This document shows positions 59,327 through 64,000 of a stretch of DNA of 64,000 bases, piece after piece. The notes under the pieces were generated by a model. That model was not told where the DNA came from, searched no databases, and was given only the letters and a program-made list of their open reading frames with translations. Source of the DNA: Pegoplata infirma (Eukaryota; Arthropoda; Insecta; Diptera; Anthomyiidae); NCBI GenBank assembly GCA_963921195.1, contig OY992536.1, positions 237,062,023-237,126,022 of the forward strand, given 5' to 3'. Position numbers and translations under genes: made by a program. How positions within the stretch are numbered: the stretch's first letter is position 1; each line of letters begins with the position of its first letter.

Positions 59327-59743
59327 TAGAGATGGGCACATGAGCAGATTAGAACGTGATTCACGCGTGACCACGCTGGAGTGTGACTAAATTCAATTTT
59401 ACTCACGTGAGTGTGAGTGAAGAAAAAAATTGCGTGAGTAAGATTTTTGCGTGAGTCGATTTTTTAAGTTTCGCTGAACTTTAAATTTTGTTGAAAATTT
59501 TAAAAGATTTTTCAAATGTTAGTTTTTAAGTTTTTTTTTGTATGAATAAGAGTTTCGTGAGTGTGAGTTAACGTGAGTGTGAGTGAAGCTTGAGTGAGTG
59601 CACGTGAGTGTGAGTTGTATTAAATTTACTCACGTGATTGTGAATAGAAAAAATTTGCTCGTGAGTGAGTGTGTGTGATTCAAAAATTCCTGTCGTGAGC
59701 GTGAGTGAGTGTGAGTCAAAAATCACTCACGTGCCCATCTCTA
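59327..59743. mobile_element. hAT-like MITE TAGAGATGGGC, copy C
   Basis: TAGAGATGGGCACATGAGCA and GTGCCCATCTCTA at the ends; flanks ATTAAAAG / ATTAAAAC agree at 7 of 8, fitting a hAT duplication. The interior is dense in ACTCACGTGAGTGTGAGTGA-like motifs. 417 bp. Confidence 0.8.
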
Positions 59744-59798
59744 ATTAAAACCATGTTTTGTGTATTTTTCAACACGTGAATTTTCGAAAAACCCAATG

Positions 59799-60217
59799 TA
59801 GAGATGGGTGCGTGAGTGACTTTTGACTCACACTCACTCACGCTCACGCAAAAATAATCGAATCACTCACGCAATTTTTTTTTTATTCACGCTCACTCAC
59901 TATTCACGTGAGTAATAAAAATCTTACTCACGCCAGATTCAATCACGCTCACGCGTGAGTCACGCAAAATCTACTCACGCAATAAAATTTTCTTACCAAA
60001 AAAAAAACTCCAAAAAAAATTTTTTACAAAAAATAAAAAAATTGGGCTAATCTAAAAATCTAATCACGCAAACTCACGCAAAAATAAATGAATCACTCAC
60101 TCAGATTTTTTTTCAGCTCACACTCACTCACAATCACGTGATTGAAATGAAAATCACTCACGTGAATCACGCACATCACGTGAATCACGCAAATCACGTG
60201 ACCAGCGCCCATCTCTA
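59799..60217. mobile_element. hAT-like MITE TAGAGATGGGY, copy D
   Basis: TAGAGATGGGTGCGTGAGTG and GCGCCCATCTCTA at the ends; flanks ACCCAATG / ACATAATG agree at 6 of 8. The interior is rich in AATCACTCACGC motifs. It lies 55 bp from copy C inside the same hAT element. Confidence 0.75.
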
Positions 60218-60777
60218 ACATAATGTTAATGCCACGGTTTTGCTCATAACTTCTGAGCGTCTAGACCGATAATATTAAAATCGCGTTCATATTCGAAAAT
60301 ATCGAAAAATTCGGCAAAATTCCAAATTTTTCTATATTTTTTTGACCGAAATGAAAAGAATTTTATTTAAAATTATTATTATTCTTTTTTCGATGTTGTA
60401 TTCATTTTACACCATCTTAACGATATTTTTAATATGATCATGTTTTTATATTGCTTCATTTGTTTACAATGTGAAGGTAGTAATACTATAGTAATACTGT
60501 AGTAATACTGTAGCCTACAAATATACTACTGTAGTATTTTTGTAGCCTACAAATATACTACTGTAGTATATTTGTAGGCTACAACAATAAAATTTGTTTT
60601 CCGCTACTGCTCTGTTTGGAGTTTTTGTTTTTTTCATGTTGTTGTAGTTTAAGCAAACACAAAAAAGAAAAGTAAACAAAAGATGTAACTTATAATATTG
60701 AAATTGTTTGAAGTGATATGAAAAGCAAAAGCAAAAAAACGGGTAGCTAACGTAGCCTTTCAAACGCTGGATATATC

Positions 60778-61082
60778 GTCGACTTCTTCGAGTTTCATGG
60801 AATGCTGAAATACTAAGACGACTAAATACTGAACGTCATCTTCTCCATACCATCAAAATCCGTAAAACCACATATTTTGGCCACATCATCAGAGGGGAAA
60901 AATATCAACTACTTGTTCTTATACTACAGGGAAAAATCGAAGGCAGGCGTGGTATTGGCAGAAAACAGATGTCATGGTTACGCAACATCAGATCATGGAC
61001 TGGTATCCGATCAATTGGAGAACTGGTCAGACTGGCATCAGACAGAGAACAGTTTGCTAATTTAATATATAATATTATTTAA
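60778..61082 (+). pseudogene. RTE reverse transcriptase, C-terminal fragment
   Basis: Continues the frame broken at 58865: RRLLRVSWNAEILRRLN, then the conserved YFGHIIRG and a GKIEGRRGIGRKQMSWLRN segment usual near the C terminus of RTE-type polymerases, ending at TAA (61080-61082). The frame is open for about 101 codons. Together with 57953-58865 it gives a contiguous RT C-terminal half, so no frameshift or stop had accumulated before the hAT insertion. Confidence 0.92.
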
Positions 61083-61125
61083 TTAAATTTAATTGTGATT
61101 CGCTTTCATCCTATGAAGGATATGC

Positions 61126-61152
61126 AATAAAGAGAAGAGAGAGAGAGAGAGA
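61126..61152 (+). repeat. GA-repeat tail of the RTE element
   Basis: AATAAAGAGAAGAGAGAGAG and more GA marks the 3' end of the retrotransposon. RTE elements commonly end in short tandem repeats instead of poly-A. Confidence 0.8.
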
Positions 61153-61244
61153 TTTTTTTAATTATTGACATTTTTTAAGGAGAACTCATTAGTTTTTTCC
61201 TACTTGTGTGGGTTATTTTTTTTTTTTTTTGTAGAAAAAAAATT

Positions 61245-61745
61245 CAAACAAGTGAGAGTGTTAAATTCGGCTGTGCCAAATCTTGTATACCCTCCAAAAT
61301 GTAAAAAAAAAAAATGTAAAGGGCGTTTATTTTTTTCTGTGGGGGGGGGGGGGGGGGTGATGGGTTCAGTGGGGGACGTTGAAAGCACCTTCTCATCGCG
61401 TTTAATATACCAAATGTTTTATTAATTTAACAAAAATACAAAAAAACATGTTAAAAATGCCTGCGAATTTTTTACTCTTGCCCAAGACATTAAATGATAA
61501 TGTTTTGCGGAATATTTGGGTGTACTTGCCAAAGCAAAGTTTTTTTTAGAAAAAATAATGTTATATTACTTTGCTATTCCATGCAAAACGAATTGAAATA
61601 TCAGTCGAGGACCCCATTAAAAAACCAAAAAAGCTGTACATTTCGTAAGTGAGTGCAAAAATAAGTGCAAAAAAGTGTTTTTACATTTTGGAGAGTATTA
61701 AAGATTCAGCACCAAAGGATAAAACACTCTCACTTGCTTTATGTA
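61245..61745 (-). mobile_element. HINE-like type B remnants, two orientations
   Basis: 61245-61420: on the minus strand a 3' terminus (ATTCGGC hairpin and CACTTGTTT) and neighbouring body, including a run of 17 G at 61341-61357. 61555-61745: plus-strand remnants with CTTTGCTATTCCATGCAAAA, GAAATATCAGTCGAGGACCC and a decayed 3' hairpin (GATTCAGCACCAAAGG) with CACTTGCTTT. Both are incomplete. Confidence 0.55.
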
Positions 61746-62255
61746 CATTTGATAAACAAGTGGAAAATTTGTATGCGAAAAGCTTAGACTAAGTGAAAAA
61801 GTAGTTTGGTAAAAAAAATTCTTTTTTTTCACGAAAAACAAATTTATGTTAAAAAAAATTTATTGAATCCAAAATTTTTGGTGAAAAAAAGTTTTGATCA
61901 AAAAAAGTTTTTGATGAATTTTTTTGATGAAAAGAAAAATTTTTTGATGAAAAAAAAATTGATGAAAAAAAAATATGAAAAATATTTTTTTTTGGTGAGA
62001 AAAAATTGATAATAAAAAATTTGATAAAAAAATTTCTTGAAAAAAAATTAATGAAAAAAAATATGATAAAAAAAATTATGAAAAAAAAAATTAATGAAAA
62101 AAAATTGATGAAAAAAAAATTAATGAAAAAAAATTGATGAAAAAAAAATTTAATGAAAAAAAAATTTGATGAAAAAAAAATTTGATGCAAAAAAAATTGA
62201 TTAAAAAAAAAAATTTTAAGAAAAAAAAAAGTTATGAAAAAAGTTTTATGAAAAA

Positions 62256-62938
62256 AAACAAGTGAGAGTGTTAAATTCGGCTATGCCGAATCTATGATAC
62301 CCTCCAACATGTAAAAACATATAAAAAAATCCAGGGTCGTTTTTTTGTGGGGGGGGGGCTTGGTGGGGGTGATGAGGTATACTTTCCCCATCACGATAAA
62401 TGTTAACTAATTTATTTATTATGCTTTTGCCAATTTAGTAAAACCATTTTCTCATTATTTTAATGGTTTTTTTAAATCCACGCCCATAAAAGGGGGCGGG
62501 TAGAAAAAAACTAAATTTTTCGGCCGCCTGGGTCTAAGTTCAGGAGTTTAAACCCCTTCTGACATAAATAGATTTCATTTGTTTAACAATAATGGCAAAA
62601 AAAGATGTAAAAATGGCGTTTTATAAGTGGTTTTTTTAGTTTGTTAAGGGGGAACTTTTTTCCCCCTGGCCCGATTTTGCCCATTTCCGAACTTAACCGG
62701 CCTATGAACATTATACATATTCTGACCAATTTTCAGGGGTCTAGCTCTTTTATTTTGGACTGAATCGTGTTTTATACAGACGGACGGACGGACGGACGGA
62801 CGGACATTCATAGAACGACTTAGAATCGATCATAGATCAATAATATATATACTTTATAGGGTCCCCGACCGATATTTTTATGCGTTACAAACGGAATGAC
62901 AAAGTGAGTATACCCCCATACTGTGGTTGGAGGGTATA
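62256..62938 (-). mobile_element. HINE-like element, type B, complete
   Basis: 683 bp on the minus strand: TATACCCTCCAACCACAGTA start, CTTTGTCATTCCGTTTGTAA, the GTCC array (62780-62806), a body with AAAATCGGGCCAGGGGGAAA in complement, a G run (62349-62358), and the 3' hairpin ATTCGGCATAGCCGAAT with CACTTGTTT. Best type B reference in the window. Confidence 0.85.
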
Positions 62939-62997
62939 AAAAAATAAAAATATGAAAAAAAAAAATTGATGGAAAAAAAAATTTGATGAAAAAAAAA

Positions 62998-63532
62998 ATT
63001 GTTGTTTCTGTAAAGACAGTCGAGCTCAGGCTCTAATTATAATTATGTATTATAATTTTTTGATTTGTTATATATATGGTTTTTGAATTGAGAATTGAGA
63101 AAAGTGTGAAAGAAAAATTTTAATTTTTCTAAAAATTTAAGACATCCTGGTTTGTTTCTTACTAGTTTCATACTATCCAGTTAAAATAATCTTCAGAAAA
63201 ACTTTTAATGTCTAATTTTTTCAGTTAATAGTCAATAGAACTCTATATGTAAAAATAATTAACAGATCGCAGCCGACAACGATTGAACCCATCATCTGTA
63301 ATACTTTGCTATTAACTGCTTGTAACGTACAATGACTCTAGACCGATACGCCAAGTAGGCTGTTAAGCAAGTATCAACTAAATCCGATTTTTTCAATTCG
63401 AGTTTGGTTGTTGCTGTTGTTTTTTTCTAACAGAAGACTTGTTATTGTAATTTTGTGTAAACAAACTCTATTTTTAGTAATCATTATTATTCTTCCTCTT
63501 CTTCATAAATTCTGATCTAAATTATTGAAAAA
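62998..63532 (-). mobile_element. tRNA-headed SINE with hammerhead, S1 copy 3 (most complete)
   Basis: On the minus strand: leader with AACAACAGCAACAACCAAAC, an A-box-like TTGGCGTATCGGTCTAGAG (63338-63356), a B-box-like GGTTCAATCG (63280-63289), GGCTGCGATCTGTTAATTAT, the ribozyme (63141-63212), and the tail GAGCCTGAGCTCGACTGTCT. Sits in the GATGAAAAAAA array. RNA polymerase III transcription from the A/B boxes is inferred. Confidence 0.75.
63141..63212 (-). ncRNA. Type I hammerhead ribozyme motif (S1 copy 3)
   Basis: GACATT, AAAA, GTTTTT, CTGAAGA, stem-loop with AACTGG, GAAA, CTAGTA, AGAAAC, bulge, GATGTC. The N7 position is A instead of T, which the CUGANGA consensus allows. Stem I keeps pairing with a T-G wobble. 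Stem II has lost several pairs, so this copy is probably inactive. Confidence 0.6.
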
Positions 63533-63745
63533 AATTTATGAAAAAAAATTTATAAAAAAAAAAAAAATAGATGAAAAAAAAAGTTTGATGAAAAAAAAAA
63601 TTGAAGCAAAAAAAAAAAAAAATTGATTGAAATAAAAAAAAAAATAAGGAAAAAAAATTGGAGAAAAAAAAAAAATTATGAAAAAAAAATTTGATGAAAA
63701 AAAAATTTGATGAAAAATTTTTTTTTTTTTGATGAAAAATAATTA

Positions 63746-63932
63746 TGTTACTTTTTATTCACCAGCTGGTGAAAAACGGGTTTATTCACCACGAGGTGAA
63801 TTATTATCCAAGTTACAAACCCAAGTGGTTAAAACCCAAGTGATCAACTTAAAAAAAAAAATTTGAAACTTTTTTGTCCCTCCTAAAATCAAAAATTAAA
63901 AATGGACTTAACAAGTTTGCCGACTAAGCCAA
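63746..63932. other. Short palindromes, then spacer
   Basis: TTCACCAGCTGGTGAA and TTCACCACGAGGTGAA lie 15 bp apart at 63760-63801, followed by AACCCAAGTGGTTAAAACCC. Nothing else recognised. Confidence 0.4.
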
Positions 63933-64000
63933 CGATATATACTTTATGGGTCCCGACCGATATTTCGATGCGTTACAAACGGAATGAAAAAGTGAGTATA
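63933..64000 (-). mobile_element. HINE-like type B fragment at the window edge
   Basis: GATATATACTTTATGGGTCC, CGACCGATATTTCGATGCGT and ACAAACGGAATG are the 5' block of a minus-strand HINE; its 5' hairpin lies beyond the window. Confidence 0.75.

Larger units (their letters stand above)
58866..60769. mobile_element. hAT-type element (non-autonomous) inserted in the RTE RT, TSD GATATATC
   Basis: 1904 bp. Left end CAGCGTTTAAATTACTAC; right end in complement CAGCGTTTGAAAGGCTAC. GATATATC is present on both sides (58858-58865 and 60770-60777). Subterminal arrays of GTAGCCTACAAA (59065-59195, and 60510-60595 in both orientations) are typical hAT transposase-binding repeats. No transposase frame. 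Two TAGAGATGGGC MITEs sit inside. Joining the flanks after one TSD copy restores the RT frame exactly. Confidence 0.95.
57939..61152 (+). mobile_element. RTE-type non-LTR retrotransposon, 5' truncated and split by a hAT element
   Basis: Consists of the RT and C-terminal coding region, a short 3' UTR (ATGAAGGATATGCAATAAAG) and a GA-repeat tail (61126-61152). ATTTTTTTAA occurs before (57929-57938) and after it, a plausible target duplication of about 10 bp. The endonuclease half is missing. Between 58866 and 60769 lies a later hAT insertion. Confidence 0.85.
57708..61180 (-). mobile_element. MITE-Q copy 3, interrupted by an RTE retrotransposon
   Basis: 57708 (CACTCAAAAAATTATATC after TA) to 57938 is the reverse complement of MITE-Q. 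The match resumes after the retrotransposon at about 61153-61180 (TTATTGACATTTTTTAAGGA). Two uninterrupted copies (23086-23342 and 52425-52696) place the gap at the GTACGTTATTTTTTTAA segment. Confidence 0.65.
61800..63745 (+). repeat. GATGAAAAAAAAATT minisatellite, interrupted twice
   Basis: Tandem, diverged units of about 13-18 bp (TTGATGAAAAAAAAA) at 61840-62250, 62940-62998 and 63532-63745. The HINE at 62256-62938 and the S1 SINE at 62998-63532 lie between these blocks, so they likely inserted in one array. Lysine- or phenylalanine-rich frames across it are not genes. Confidence 0.75.

Noticed and set aside
61849..62190. Phenylalanine/lysine-rich frames in the GATGAAAAAAA array
   Set aside because: Low-complexity A/T sequence read in frame; no start context or conserved domain.

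Overview
The window looks like intergenic, transposon-filled DNA from a fly, most likely a calyptrate such as a blow, house or flesh fly. The basis is the AT-rich background, the absence of any host gene, and many copies of short elements built like the dipteran mini-me / DINE-1 group: a TATACCCTC...GAGGGTATA hairpin, a TA-rich block, a (GTCY)n microsatellite and a 3' hairpin ending in CTTGTTT. I call them HINE-like (Helentron-derived, non-autonomous). The species is not proven. No host protein gene, rRNA gene or functional tRNA gene could be supported. The only real coding remains are two non-LTR reverse transcriptases, both broken.

Layout: 1-7000 holds a foldback element (FB-A) split by a TA-inserting MITE and by a 4.35 kb element with CCCAGCA termini. 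The latter contains a HINE, a 5'-truncated non-LTR retrotransposon and a GC-richer CCGGGAAT repeat with 13-bp direct repeats. 7800-10214 is a HINE whose microsatellite has grown to 1.35 kb of pure GACA. 10701-17634 is a five-level nest (HINE > FB-C > CCCGGCTA element > tandem monomers > FB-B). 17635-34200 mixes HINEs, foldbacks, MITEs and AT-rich filler. 34205-36602 is a second FB-B copy whose central loop is inverted relative to the first. 36600-47490 holds minisatellites, another HINE, a GGCAC element with a nested hAT MITE, and several MITEs with 2-bp target duplications.

47500-53690 and 62998-63532 hold the most interesting objects: short tRNA-headed retroposons (SINE-like) that carry what reads as a type I hammerhead ribozyme. 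There are three copies of one subfamily and one of a diverged subfamily. 57708-61180 is a four-level nest: MITE > RTE-type retrotransposon > hAT element > two hAT-like MITEs. The hAT insertion has an 8-bp duplication, and removing it in silico brings the RT reading frame back together. 61200-64000 is a GATGAAAAAAA minisatellite interrupted by HINEs and a ribozyme SINE.

Boundaries were set by eye from terminal repeats, target-site duplications and comparison between copies in the window. No database search was possible, so family names other than the RTs, the clear hAT cases and the HINE group are structural descriptions.
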